A stretch of DNA of 64,000 bases from Polynucleobacter sp. KF022 (GTDB lineage Bacteria; Pseudomonadota; Gammaproteobacteria; Burkholderiales; Burkholderiaceae): positions 372,001 to 436,000 of the forward strand of contig NZ_AP026972.1 of assembly GCF_027924105.1 (NCBI RefSeq). The letters are read 5' to 3'. The translations under genes and the position numbers were made by a program. A model generated the notes under the pieces. The model saw only the letters and a list, made by a program, of their open reading frames with translations, had not been told where the DNA came from and ran no database searches. Positions within the stretch are counted from its first letter, which is position 1; each line of letters opens with the position of its first letter. Below, piece after piece: positions 51,167 through 60,471 of this stretch.

Positions 51167-51901
51167 ATGGCCTCGATTCGAGTTGCTGACGAACCTGCTT
51201 TTGTATTGCACAGCATTCCCTATAAAGAGACTAGCTTAATTCTGGATGTATTTACTCGGCAATATGGCCGCATGGCTTTGATTGCCAAGGGTGCTAAACG
51301 TCCACATTCCACATTGCGTCCCGTTTTGCAGCGTTTTCAGCCATTACTGGTTTCTTGGAGCGGCAAGTCTGAGTTACGTACCTTAACCAAGTCAGAATGG
51401 GTGGGTGGCATGCCCTCTCTAGTTGGTGATGCCCTGCTTTGTGGTTTCTATTTAAATGAATTACTCGTCAAGTTTTTAGCGCGTGAAGATGATTACGAAA
51501 AGCTTTACGACCGCTACGCAGAAACGATTAATGCTTTATCTAATTTGGAGTTTGAATCTAAGGGGCTTGAAGAAATTCTGCGCCCATTCGAGCTATCGCT
51601 CTTGCAAGAGACAGGCTATGCCGCAGCCTTGGATCGTTGCGTTGAGACCAATGAAATTCCACTAGCGCATGAGCAATACGTTTATCAACCGGAGCGTGGT
51701 GTACGCCCAGTGCAAGTGGATGACCCTGGGCATTGGCCTATTCTTACTGGAAAATCGTTGTTAGCGATTGCAGTTGGTGATTTTTCAGATCCCGAGACGC
51801 TTTCTGAGAGTAAGCAGTTAATGCGTTTTCTGCTGGGCTTGCATTTACAGGATCAAGCTCTGACTACGCGTCAAATTTTGATTGATCTGAAGAAAATCTA
51901 G
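51167..51901 (+). CDS. recO: DNA repair protein RecO
   Basis: A 244-residue RecO with an N-terminal OB fold (AFVLHSIPYKETSLILDVFT) and helical C-terminal domain. It loads RecA with RecR and RecF on gapped DNA. Starts 5 bases after era. No zinc-binding cysteine cluster. Confidence 0.94.
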   Translation: MASIRVADEPAFVLHSIPYKETSLILDVFTRQYGRMALIAKGAKRPHSTLRPVLQRFQPLLVSWSGKSELRTLTKSEWVGGMPSLVGDALLCGFYLNELLVKFLAREDDYEKLYDRYAETINALSNLEFESKGLEEILRPFELSLLQETGYAAALDRCVETNEIPLAHEQYVYQPERGVRPVQVDDPGHWPILTGKSLLAIAVGDFSDPETLSESKQLMRFLLGLHLQDQALTTRQILIDLKKI

Positions 51902-51913
51902 TAATCTACAGAG

Positions 51914-52663
51914 ATGAGCAGCCACCCAAGCCTTGAACTAGGTATCAATATCGACCATGTCGCCACCTTACGTAATGCACGAGGAACGGTCTATCCCGAT
52001 CCATTAAGAGCGGCAGCGTTGGCTGAGGAGGCTGGCGCAGATCTCATTACCTTGCATTTGCGTGAAGATCGTCGTCATATTAAAGATGCCGACTTATTAG
52101 CTTTGCGACCGCTGATTAAAACCCGCATGAATCTTGAGTGTGCGGTGACGCCGGAGATGATTGATATTGCGTGCCAAGTAAAGCCACATGATGTGTGTCT
52201 AGTTCCGGAGAAGCGTGAGGAAGTTACTACGGAGGGTGGTTTAGATGTAGTGGGTCATTTCGAGCCGGTAAAAGCCGCCACAAAAAAACTGATTGATGCT
52301 GGAATCCGAGTCTCTTTATTTATTGACCCAGAAGAAAAGCAAATTCAGGCGGCTAAAGATGTGGGTGCAACCGTAGTGGAGTTACATACTGGTCGTTATG
52401 CAGACTTATCTGGCGCCGATCAAGCTAAAGAATTAGAACGTATTCGTAAGGCGGCAATCTTTGGAAAAAGTATTGGCATGAGGGTCAATGCGGGCCACGG
52501 CTTACATGAAGGCAATGTAAAACCGATTGCGGCTATTGCTGAATTATCGGAGCTCAATATTGGTCACGCTATTGTTGCTGAAGCCCTATTTAAGGGTTGG
52601 CAAAAGGCAATCATCGATATGAAAACCTTGATGGCCCAGGGTAGAGCGCTCGCACAAGAATAA
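51914..52663 (+). CDS. pdxJ: Pyridoxine 5'-phosphate synthase
   Basis: A 249-residue PdxJ: GINIDHVATLRNARG, the active-site Glu/His segments in ITLHLREDRRHI and VELHTGRYAD, and VNAGHGLHEGN. Final step of deoxyxylulose-dependent vitamin B6 synthesis. Conserved neighbour of recO and acpS. Confidence 0.97.
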   Translation: MSSHPSLELGINIDHVATLRNARGTVYPDPLRAAALAEEAGADLITLHLREDRRHIKDADLLALRPLIKTRMNLECAVTPEMIDIACQVKPHDVCLVPEKREEVTTEGGLDVVGHFEPVKAATKKLIDAGIRVSLFIDPEEKQIQAAKDVGATVVELHTGRYADLSGADQAKELERIRKAAIFGKSIGMRVNAGHGLHEGNVKPIAAIAELSELNIGHAIVAEALFKGWQKAIIDMKTLMAQGRALAQE

Positions 52664-52684
52664 ACAATAGCTACAAATTAAAAA

Positions 52685-53077
52685 ATGATCATCGGTATCG
52701 GTACAGACATTCTGCAGATTGAGCGCTTACAAGCGGCTTACGATCGCACTAATGGCCGTCTTGCTGAAAAAATTCTGGGGCCTGATGAGATGTTGGTTTT
52801 CAAGCATCGTCTCGCTCGTAATCACAAGCGCGGCATTGCTTTCTTGGCTACACGTTTTGCTGCAAAAGAAGCCTTCTCCAAAGCAATTGGCTTGGGTATG
52901 AGAATGCCCATGACATGGCGTTCACTCCAGACTTTGAATGAGCCTAGTGGTAAGCCTGTCACCAGCTACTTAGGTGCTTTGGCGCAATTTATGCAAGAAA
53001 AAAATTGGGAAGCTCACGTTACTGTGAGTGATGAGCAGGATATGGCAATTGCACATGTCATCGTTACTCAAGAGTAA
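52685..53077 (+). CDS. acpS: Holo-ACP synthase
   Basis: A 130-residue AcpS: GIGTDILQIERL with metal Asp, FLATRFAAKEAFSKA with the catalytic Glu. Transfers phosphopantetheine from CoA to Ser37 of AcpP. Confidence 0.96.
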   Translation: MIIGIGTDILQIERLQAAYDRTNGRLAEKILGPDEMLVFKHRLARNHKRGIAFLATRFAAKEAFSKAIGLGMRMPMTWRSLQTLNEPSGKPVTSYLGALAQFMQEKNWEAHVTVSDEQDMAIAHVIVTQE

Positions 53078-53107
53078 ATAAAAAATAAAATTGAAATAGA
53101 GGAAGAA

Positions 53108-54184
53108 ATGAGCAAGACAACGATGGCCCCTGGCCCAGTTACCTTAGATGTAGTTGGTTTGGAATTAAATGCCGAGGATCGTCGACGTATCTTGCATCCT
53201 CTGACTGGCGGGGTTATTTTGTTTGGCCGAAACTTCGCCAATCGCCGGCAACTCACCAAATTGACTGCCGCCATTAAGAAGCTTCGCCCAGATGTGCTCA
53301 TCTCTATTGATCATGAGGGTGGACGAGTACAGCGCGCCAAGACAGATGGCTTTACTCATTTACCTGCAATGCGCAAATTGGGTGAATTATGGGGTGCCAA
53401 GAGTAAATCCAGCCATCCTGCCGAATCCGCTGCGATTGCCATGGCTGCAGCTACAGCCTGTGGTTATGTATTAGCATCTGAGCTACGCGCATGTGGTGTT
53501 GATTTCAGTTTTACGCCAGTTCTTGATTTAGATTTTGGTCGCAGTGGTGTTATTGGTGATCGATCTTTTAGTCGTGACCCACAAATTGTTTTTGCATTAT
53601 CAAAAAGCTTGAATGAGGGTTTACGTCTCGCAGGAATGGCTAACTGTGGCAAACACTTTCCAGGGCATGGCTGGGCTGAGGCGGATTCACACGTGGCTAT
53701 TCCAGTAGATGAGCGTGGCCTCAAAGAAATCTTGAATGATGATGCCAAGCCATATGAATGGCTCGATCTAAGTTTGGCTTCAGTAATGCCAGCGCATGTG
53801 ATTTATCCAAAGGTAGATAACAATCCAGCAGGCTTTTCAAAAGTTTGGCTGCACTCCATTCTTCGCCAGGAGCTAGGTTTTGAAGGTGTGATCTTCAGTG
53901 ATGACTTATCTATGGAAGGTGCCAGCGTGGCAGGATCGGTAGTGAAGGGTGCAGAAATGGCTCTTGAGGCTGGCTGTGATGCGGTGCTGATCTGTAATCG
54001 CCCAGATCTGGCTGATCAGTTATTGGGTAAATTAAAAGTATCAAAAGCGAAGTTGCAAGAGTCAACGGGGCGCTTAAATAAGCTCATGCCAACATCTTTG
54101 GCATTAAATTGGCAAGAGCTCCAAAGTGAGCCTCAGTATCAGCATGCTAAGGGATTATTGGAGCAACTTAATCTCATTAAGTAA
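53108..54184 (+). CDS. nagZ: Beta-N-acetylhexosaminidase NagZ
   Basis: A 358-residue family 3 glycosidase. KHFPGHGWAEADSHVAIP with the catalytic His/Asp loop and the nucleophile Asp in FSDDLSMEGA. It releases GlcNAc from anhydro-muropeptides in the cytoplasm, so it completes wall recycling begun by lytic transglycosylases. Good AGAGGAAG ribosome site. Confidence 0.95.
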   Translation: MSKTTMAPGPVTLDVVGLELNAEDRRRILHPLTGGVILFGRNFANRRQLTKLTAAIKKLRPDVLISIDHEGGRVQRAKTDGFTHLPAMRKLGELWGAKSKSSHPAESAAIAMAAATACGYVLASELRACGVDFSFTPVLDLDFGRSGVIGDRSFSRDPQIVFALSKSLNEGLRLAGMANCGKHFPGHGWAEADSHVAIPVDERGLKEILNDDAKPYEWLDLSLASVMPAHVIYPKVDNNPAGFSKVWLHSILRQELGFEGVIFSDDLSMEGASVAGSVVKGAEMALEAGCDAVLICNRPDLADQLLGKLKVSKAKLQESTGRLNKLMPTSLALNWQELQSEPQYQHAKGLLEQLNLIK

Positions 54185-54231
54185 GTTAATTCAGTGAATT
54201 AACTAAATTAGTTGAACAAACTGCAGCTTAA

Positions 54232-55233
54232 TTATTGCTTTGAAACTCTTTCCCATTCGGAGAGAACATAATTTTTAATGCTATAGCCTTGCTCTCTGGC
54301 GCAAACAATGGTGTCCACGTTTACAGGCTGATAGATTTTCTGCAGTCTTAGTGAGTCACCCTTGGTTGAAAAATTAGGCATCCAGGACCCCCAAAAAAAT
54401 CCAATACTTTCTAGCTCGAGATAGGCTACTGCTGCTGTCTCTTGCTCGATTGGGATGTCGAGATAAATAGATGCAAGGTTGAGCGCCTCCAGTTTTGTGA
54501 GCTCCTGTTTTACTGCGGCAACTAAATCACTGCCGATACGATCTATTGCAAGGTTTGCAGTCTGAATATTTGAGTTAATTACGGTATGAAAGGTGGTCTG
54601 GCCGCTAGCCGCAATATTGGTGCTCACAATCTTGCGTTGTAGATTTAAGTCTTGCACCAGAGCTTTTGCATGTTCAACATGCTGCTCTGGCATAAATATG
54701 GTGTGTGGCCGATCATTTAATTGCAGATAAAACGCTAGCAGCGACATCCGGGTATCGGGATGATTTTCTAGACCCTTCATAGAAATAGTCGCTGGGGTAT
54801 CACCAATAAAGAGGCCAGTTTCCTTTGCATTAAAGGCAATCATTTCATGCTGGCTATAGGGATGGTTAGTGACACACTCAGTCCAAAACCCTGGCAGAGA
54901 TAGCTCTTGTGCAATCTCAATGCGCTTCTTGGCCATGATTTCTGCGATATGTTGTCCCCTAAAGTTGGGGTCCACCATCATCTTTCCAGCTTCAGGCGAG
55001 ACATTATGAGTACCATCAAAAGTCAGTGCGCAATGCCCAACAATTTGACCGTCTCCAAGTTTTGCAACTACCGAGTGCATCAACTTGTTTTCGATAAGTT
55101 CCTCTAGCTGACTAATGTCATACATCACTTTGTTGGGGTAGCTTTCGCCGTAACACTGCCGAACGCAGTCAATTAACTGTGGGAGATCGGCGAGGTCAAG
55201 TCGAGTAATTGCTGGGGAGGAGGCATTATTCAT
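54232..55233 (-). CDS. GNAT acetyltransferase with C-terminal extension
   Basis: From ATG 55233, 333 residues. An N-terminal GNAT domain (ITRLDLADLPQLIDCVRQCYGESY; acetyl-CoA motif MVDPNFRGQHIAEIMAKK) is followed by about 170 residues with a second, divergent GNAT-like part (YLDIPIEQETAAVAYLELESIGFFWGSW; SLRLQKIYQPV). The target is unknown. The upstream ten-residue extension to 55263 is not used here because the signal and spacing favour the inner ATG. It reads in the same direction as efp but after a terminator. Confidence 0.77.
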   Translation of the reverse strand: MNNASSPAITRLDLADLPQLIDCVRQCYGESYPNKVMYDISQLEELIENKLMHSVVAKLGDGQIVGHCALTFDGTHNVSPEAGKMMVDPNFRGQHIAEIMAKKRIEIAQELSLPGFWTECVTNHPYSQHEMIAFNAKETGLFIGDTPATISMKGLENHPDTRMSLLAFYLQLNDRPHTIFMPEQHVEHAKALVQDLNLQRKIVSTNIAASGQTTFHTVINSNIQTANLAIDRIGSDLVAAVKQELTKLEALNLASIYLDIPIEQETAAVAYLELESIGFFWGSWMPNFSTKGDSLRLQKIYQPVNVDTIVCAREQGYSIKNYVLSEWERVSKQ

Positions 55234-55266
55234 GATTTGGATATTATGACCCTTACTCAGCAAATA

Positions 55267-55292
55267 AAAAAGCCCGGCAAACCGGGCTTTTT
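55267..55292 (-). terminator. Intrinsic terminator after efp
   Basis: AAAAAGCCCGG / CCGGGCTTTTT with CAAA loop, between efp and the GNAT gene on the minus strand. Confidence 0.92.
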
Positions 55293-55311
55293 GACTGTTG
55301 TAGTGGGCTAA

Positions 55312-55872
55312 TTAGTTAGCGCGGCTACGGTACTCACCTGTGCGAGTATCTATTTCGATCTTATCGCCAGTATTGCAGAACAAAGGAACTTGCAATTCAT
55401 AGCCAGTTGCCAATTTTGCGTTCTTCAATACTTTGCCTGAGCTGGTATCACCCTTCACTGCTGGCTCTGTATAAATAATTTCGCGAACCAATGAATTAGG
55501 CATTGCTACTGACAGCGCCTTACCTTCGTAGAACACTACTTCGCATGGCATGCTTTCTTCAAGGTAATTCAATGCGTCACCCATGAACTCGGCTTCGACT
55601 TCATATTGGTTGTAATCACCATCCATAAACACATACATTGGATCTGCAAAATAAGAGTAGGTACATTCTTTCTTATCGAGAATCACAACATCAAACTTGT
55701 CATCCGCTTTGTAAACGCCTTCATTCGGCGCACCGGTTAACAAGTTCTTAAATTTCATTTTCACAACAGAGGAGTTGCGGCCAGAGCGGCTATATTCGGC
55801 TTTTAAAACGACTTGGGCATCAGTACCGATCATTACTACGTTACCAACGCGGAGTTCTTGTGCTGTTTTCAT
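55312..55872 (-). CDS. efp: Elongation factor P (Arg32 type)
   Basis: A 186-residue EF-P. The loop at the tip of domain I reads YSRSGRNSS with Arg32, the residue rhamnosylated by EarP in betaproteobacteria and pseudomonads. It relieves ribosome stalling at polyproline. The earP gene lies 87 bases upstream. Confidence 0.97.
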   Translation of the reverse strand: MKTAQELRVGNVVMIGTDAQVVLKAEYSRSGRNSSVVKMKFKNLLTGAPNEGVYKADDKFDVVILDKKECTYSYFADPMYVFMDGDYNQYEVEAEFMGDALNYLEESMPCEVVFYEGKALSVAMPNSLVREIIYTEPAVKGDTSSGKVLKNAKLATGYELQVPLFCNTGDKIEIDTRTGEYRSRAN

Positions 55873-55959
55873 CTTGCTATTCCTGGGGGCAGAGCTAATT
55901 TTCTGCGGTTTTTATCAAAAACAAGATTGTAACCGCCCGCAAGCCTTTATTGCTTGGGA

Positions 55960-57030
55960 TTAGGCGACAAAGCGGATTAAACGCGCTGGCAGGCCGCCAT
56001 CTGCTTGTTTTTCAAGTAAATGGGTGCGCCAGTGCTTGGCATGCATATTCCAGCCGCTTAAGTCTCCAAACCATTCGCTGGGCATTGCCCAAGTCATGGC
56101 AGCAATCGTAGCCAACCTTAACTCTTGACTGGCCTCCTCCAGATATAAATCTAGAAAGGCAGCTAATTTGACTTCATGGGCGCGATCCTCTTGCGGGTAG
56201 ATATGCCAAATAAAGGGCTTACCAGCAAGCTGTGCTCGTATAAAAGAATCTTCTCCGCGCACAATATTGAAGTCGCATTGCGATAAGACCCAGTCATACG
56301 CATCCTGAGAAACGAATGGCATGGATAGCAACTGTAGATTTTCTGGCAGGGATATTGGCTGCTCTCCATAAAGATTAAGTTGCTCTACATGACCCTGGGC
56401 AAGCAAGACATCAATATCTTCACCAAAACCAGCTAAATCATCTAACCATTTTTTAAGAGGTGCCCCTGGATAGCAAAAGACGCTAATTCGTTTTGCATTG
56501 GGGCGCATTTTTGACCAGATGGTTTGTAGGTCTTTCGGTATTTGTTTCTCGGCGAGATGACCTTCTGGTTGAATGGGATCGAGCAATAGCCCGCCGACTT
56601 CATCTTGAAAGCCGGGGAAGAAAAAATACTTAGGAATGCCGTGTGATTGTGGTGACGCCTTACCGTGGAACTCAATCACCCAAGGCTCAGCGCTAAGGTA
56701 CTCTAGGTTGATGATGATGGGCTTAATGGGGGCAATAAACAGGCCTGCAAGATACCGCTCTGGTAATTCACAACCAAAGGCCTCGATGACAATATCGGGG
56801 GTTTGGACTGGGTGCCGCGCATTCGCATAGCTAGCTTCCCATGGTTGCAGATCAATTTTTTGCTTCATGGCAGGATCTACACCTGAAGCGAGTAAATTAA
56901 GGGTTGGCAGATCATCGCAAAAAATACGCACCTCTTGCCCATGAATGCTTGATAAGCTTCGGGCTAGACGCCAGCAAACACCAGCATCACCATAGTTATC
57001 GACGATTTGACAGAAAATATCCCAACGCAT
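55960..57030 (-). CDS. earP: EF-P arginine rhamnosyltransferase EarP
   Basis: A 356-residue protein from ATG 57030: MRWDIFCQIVDNYGDAGVCWRLARSL is the EarP (DUF2331) N-terminus (shown here in part as FCQIVDNYGDAGVCWR), with the catalytic Asp of DNYGD; CDFNIVRGEDSFIRAQLAGKPF is the nucleotide-sugar binding motif, with IWHIYPQ following. It inverts dTDP-beta-L-rhamnose onto Arg32 of EF-P. Its start codon shares the sequence CATG with the divergent uvrC start. Confidence 0.95.
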   Translation of the reverse strand: MRWDIFCQIVDNYGDAGVCWRLARSLSSIHGQEVRIFCDDLPTLNLLASGVDPAMKQKIDLQPWEASYANARHPVQTPDIVIEAFGCELPERYLAGLFIAPIKPIIINLEYLSAEPWVIEFHGKASPQSHGIPKYFFFPGFQDEVGGLLLDPIQPEGHLAEKQIPKDLQTIWSKMRPNAKRISVFCYPGAPLKKWLDDLAGFGEDIDVLLAQGHVEQLNLYGEQPISLPENLQLLSMPFVSQDAYDWVLSQCDFNIVRGEDSFIRAQLAGKPFIWHIYPQEDRAHEVKLAAFLDLYLEEASQELRLATIAAMTWAMPSEWFGDLSGWNMHAKHWRTHLLEKQADGGLPARLIRFVA

Positions 57031-58939
57031 GAGCAATTCGCTTTTTGAAACCCTTCAGCAGGATGTTAAACGGCTACCCGGATTACCGGGGGTATATCGC
57101 TTTTTTGATGAAGCGGGACATATTCTGTATGTAGGCAAAGCACGTAACCTTAAAAAGCGCGTTTCAAGTTATTTTCAGCGAACACAGCTATCACCGCGTA
57201 TCGAGCTGATGGTAGGTAAAATTGCCCGCTATGAGACAACGGTAACACGGACTGAAACTGAAGCCCTCATTCTAGAGAACAACCTGATTAAAGAGTTGGC
57301 TCCACCATTCAATATTCTGTTCCGTGATGATAAGTCCTACCCTTATGTGATGTTAACGGGGCATCAGTTCCCAAGATTAGCCTCTTATCGCGGGAAAGTA
57401 GACAAACGTAATCATTACTTTGGGCCATTCCCAAATAGCTGGGCAGTGCGCAATAGTGTGCAGATTCTGCAAAAGGTATTTCGACTGAGGACTTGTGAGG
57501 ATTCGGTATTTAAAAATCGCAGCAGACCATGCCTATTGCATCAAATTCATCGCTGTAGTGCGCCATGCGTAGGGCGTCTTAGTGTCGAGCAATATGGCCA
57601 AGATGTTGCTCAAGCAACACGTTTTTTAGAGGGCGACCACACTCAAGTTTTATCTGAGCTTGAAAAAGAAATGCACAAGCATAGCGAATCAATGGAATTT
57701 GAGATGGCCGCCGTATTGCGCGATCGCATTGCAGACTTATCTAGTGTTTTACAACAGCAATCCATGGATGTTGTTGCTGAAGGCGAGGGTGACGTAGACA
57801 TCATTGCCGTAGCTCAAATGGAAGGCATGGTCTGCGTAAACCTAGCAATGGTCCGCGGCGGTCGTCATTTAGGTGACAGAGCTTATTTCCCTAAGGGTTT
57901 GCGCACAAGCTCTGGTGAGTTACCAACACCTGCGGAGATATTGCAAGCCTTTATCACCCAGCATTATTTGGAAGAAAATATTAGTGAGACAACTAGCAAT
58001 TTGATCCCACCGGTATTAGTTTTAAATCACGCCTTGCAATCGGCAAGCGATGACCTCACGCAGTTAAATGAATCTCCACCTGAAGACTTGCATGAGCTAC
58101 TCAATACGCAGGCAGGTAGAAAAATTACTTTCTTACATCAGCCTCAGGGCCAAAGGCGGCACTGGTTAGCGATGGCTGAAGGCAATGCCAAGATTGCATT
58201 GACTAAACGCTTAGTAGAAACCGGTGGGCAGTTAGCTAGAGCAAGATCCTTGGCGGACATCCTGGGACTCGAGTTAGAAAGTCTGGAGCAGTTGCGGATC
58301 GAATGTTTTGATATTAGCCATACTTCTGGTGAAGCTACTCAAGCATCTTGTGTGGTCTACGCTAAGAATGCAATGCAATCGAGTGAGTATCGACGCTTCA
58401 ATATCAATGACATCACCCCGGGGGATGATTACGCAGCTATGCGTCAAGTTTTGCAAAGACGTTATGCTAACTTTCAAGAGCTACCAGTAGAAAAAATTCC
58501 GCAAGTTATTTTGATTGATGGCGGCAAAGGTCAAGTGGAGATAGCGCGCCAAGTGCTCTCTGAGTTTGGTATGGATGTGGGTTTAATTGTTGGTGTTGCC
58601 AAGGGTGAGGGCCGCAAGGTCGGTCTCGAGACGCTCATTTTTGCCGATGGCCGTGAGGCTTTAGAGCTGGGTATAGATAGCGCAGCATTGCTATTAGTGG
58701 CCCAGATACGGGATGAGGCTCATCGCTTTGCGATTACAGGCATGCGTGCAAAACGCGCTAAAGCAAGAACCATTTCTCGCTTAGAAGAGATTGAGGGTAT
58801 CGGCGCCAAACGTCGTCAAAAATTGCTTGCTCGATTTGGTGGTTTAAAAGGGGTTGCTAACGCCAGTATTGAAGAAATAGCCAGCGTTGAGGGGGTCTCT
58901 TTAACCCTAGCTGAGCAAATCTATCGTCAGCTCCACTAG
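57029..58939 (+). CDS. uvrC: Excinuclease ABC subunit C
   Basis: A 636-residue UvrC: GIY-YIG nuclease (LPGVYRFF, ILYVGKARNLKKRVSSYF), Cys-rich RSRPCLLHQIHRCSAPC, UVR motif, RNase H-like endonuclease with IECFDISHTSGE and a C-terminal helix-hairpin-helix pair. Makes both incisions in nucleotide excision repair. The start ATG overlaps that of earP on the other strand by two bases. Confidence 0.96.
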   Translation: MSNSLFETLQQDVKRLPGLPGVYRFFDEAGHILYVGKARNLKKRVSSYFQRTQLSPRIELMVGKIARYETTVTRTETEALILENNLIKELAPPFNILFRDDKSYPYVMLTGHQFPRLASYRGKVDKRNHYFGPFPNSWAVRNSVQILQKVFRLRTCEDSVFKNRSRPCLLHQIHRCSAPCVGRLSVEQYGQDVAQATRFLEGDHTQVLSELEKEMHKHSESMEFEMAAVLRDRIADLSSVLQQQSMDVVAEGEGDVDIIAVAQMEGMVCVNLAMVRGGRHLGDRAYFPKGLRTSSGELPTPAEILQAFITQHYLEENISETTSNLIPPVLVLNHALQSASDDLTQLNESPPEDLHELLNTQAGRKITFLHQPQGQRRHWLAMAEGNAKIALTKRLVETGGQLARARSLADILGLELESLEQLRIECFDISHTSGEATQASCVVYAKNAMQSSEYRRFNINDITPGDDYAAMRQVLQRRYANFQELPVEKIPQVILIDGGKGQVEIARQVLSEFGMDVGLIVGVAKGEGRKVGLETLIFADGREALELGIDSAALLLVAQIRDEAHRFAITGMRAKRAKARTISRLEEIEGIGAKRRQKLLARFGGLKGVANASIEEIASVEGVSLTLAEQIYRQLH

Positions 58940-58969
58940 GGCCAGCGTCACTTGGTTTATGCTTAACAA

Positions 58970-59545
58970 ATGCCATTCAATTTACCAATAGCCCTAACCT
59001 GGTTACGCGTTGCTGCTATCCCGCTGTTGGTAGCAATTTTTTATCTACCTAATGCTTGGCTTACCCCTTTTGAAAAGAATTTATTCGCGGCAATTATTTT
59101 TATCTCTGCTGCGATTACCGATTGGTTGGATGGCTTCTTGGCGCGTCGTTTAAAGCAGGAATCCGCATTCGGCCAGTTTTTGGATCCAGTTGCGGATAAG
59201 TTGATTGTTGCGGCAGCATTATTGGTATTGCTCAATATGGATCGAGTACAAGTTTGGGTGGCACTCATCATTATTGGACGTGAAATTACTATTTCTGCTT
59301 TGAGGGAGTGGATGGCTTTGTTAGGTGCAGGAAAAAGTGTGGCCGTTCATATGGTTGGTAAGCTAAAAACGACTGCTCAACTTATAGCCATTCCATTTTT
59401 ATTGCTCAATGACACCTTATTTGGTTGGTTAAATTGCGCGCAAGTAGGTACTTGGTTAATTTGGATTGCCTCATTTTTAACGCTCTGGTCGATGTTCTAT
59501 TACATGAAAAAGGCGTTGCCGCAGTTAGCCGGAAAAATCGACTAG
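58970..59545 (+). CDS. pgsA: CDP-diacylglycerol-glycerol-3-phosphate 3-phosphatidyltransferase
   Basis: A 191-residue membrane enzyme with the CDP-alcohol phosphotransferase motif ITDWLDGFLARRLKQESAFGQF split at residues 45-70, ending LDPVADK. First committed step of phosphatidylglycerol synthesis. Follows uvrC, as in many proteobacteria. Confidence 0.95.
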   Translation: MPFNLPIALTWLRVAAIPLLVAIFYLPNAWLTPFEKNLFAAIIFISAAITDWLDGFLARRLKQESAFGQFLDPVADKLIVAAALLVLLNMDRVQVWVALIIIGREITISALREWMALLGAGKSVAVHMVGKLKTTAQLIAIPFLLLNDTLFGWLNCAQVGTWLIWIASFLTLWSMFYYMKKALPQLAGKID

Positions 59546-59650
59546 GTATTCAAAAGCCCAGCTGGATACGGTTTTCATGGTAATTACATCCCCCCATTTT
59601 TGGGAATAATGCTTTCTTTGCGATTGTTTGTTAAACTATCGCCCTGTTAT

Positions 59651-59726
59651 GCGGGAATAGCTCAGCTGGTAGAGCGATACCTTGCCAAGGTATAGGTCGG
59701 GAGTTCGAACCTCCTTTCCCGCTCCA
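59651..59726 (+). tRNA. tRNA-Gly (anticodon GCC)
   Basis: A 76-base cloverleaf: acceptor GCGGGAA / TTCCCGC, T-loop TTCGAAC, anticodon loop TTGCCAA, CCA encoded in the genome. Confidence 0.97.
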
Positions 59727-59732
59727 AGTTCG

Positions 59733-59762
59733 ATGGGAAGCCCTAAAAAGCTTCCCATTTTT
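59733..59762 (+). terminator. Intrinsic terminator between two tRNA genes
   Basis: GGGAAGC / GCTTCCC stem, loop of eight, then ATTTTT. Confidence 0.78.
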
Positions 59763-59775
59763 GATTCAAGAGTAT

Positions 59776-59849
59776 GGCGCGTTGGCCGAGTGGTTAGGCA
59801 GGAGCCTGCAAAGCTTCGTACGGGGGTTCGATTCCCTCACGCGCCTCCA
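59776..59849 (+). tRNA. tRNA-Cys (anticodon GCA)
   Basis: A 74-base cloverleaf: acceptor GGCGCGT / ACGCGCC, anticodon loop CTGCAAA, T-loop TTCGATT, CCA encoded. Confidence 0.96.
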
Positions 59850-59941
59850 GTAATTTGTCTTGACGAATTAGGGGTATCACCTAAAATGCTTTTAACTATT
59901 GCAAGTAAAAGCGATAACTACCTTAATCAAATTAAACACAC

Positions 59942-60403
59942 ATGATCACAACCCAAACTCTCAAAGTTAGTGCCCTAGCATTATTTATGGCAGCGATCTT
60001 AGGTGCGTGCGCTAGCTCAGGTGACTCTCCTTCTGGCTCGCCTCAAGAGGTGCAGGAAGTTCAATCACAGTTATTGGGCGATATGCTCTTGCCACAAGGT
60101 GCGCGATTGAATGGCACTGATTCGATCATTATCGGTCGTGGGAATGAGTGGGTTGGTAGAGCAATCGTTAATGCATTGCAAGGCTCAACAGATGTTTATG
60201 CTTTCTTTCAATCGGAATATCCAAAGGCTGGTTGGACAACGGTTACTGCTGTGAAAGCAAAAACCAGCATCTTGGTTTTCACAAAAGGCGATAGAACTGC
60301 AACTATTGAAATAGTAGATGGATCTTTGGGTGGACCAAAATCAGTGATCGTGATCACTTCATCACCTAAAAATGCAAATGTGGTTGCTCCAACTCGTAAG
60401 TAA
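59942..60403 (+). CDS. Putative lipoprotein of unknown function
   Basis: A 153-residue protein with a lipoprotein signal (AALFMAAILGAC type; lipobox LGAC, Cys23) and a mature domain of about 130 residues with mixed strands and helices (GDMLLPQGARLN; STDVYAFFQSEYPKAGW; TATIEIVDGSLGG). No family is recognised, though the fold recalls small two-layer periplasmic domains. Starts after the tRNA genes and ends at a terminator shared with lexA. Confidence 0.78.
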   Translation: MITTQTLKVSALALFMAAILGACASSGDSPSGSPQEVQEVQSQLLGDMLLPQGARLNGTDSIIIGRGNEWVGRAIVNALQGSTDVYAFFQSEYPKAGWTTVTAVKAKTSILVFTKGDRTATIEIVDGSLGGPKSVIVITSSPKNANVVAPTRK

Positions 60404-60428
60404 TTTCTTTCGGTAGCGCAAATAAACA

Positions 60429-60454
60429 AAAAGGCCTCTTAAAAGAGGCCTTTT
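60429..60454. terminator. Bidirectional intrinsic terminator
   Basis: AAAAGGCCTC / GAGGCCTTTT with TTAAAA loop, between the converging lipoprotein and lexA genes. Confidence 0.9.
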
Positions 60455-60471
60455 ACTTTAGGGGCTCTAGC

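Noticed and set aside
59682..59945. An 87-codon forward frame across the tRNA region
   Set aside because: It reads through both tRNA genes and is an accident of their sequence.
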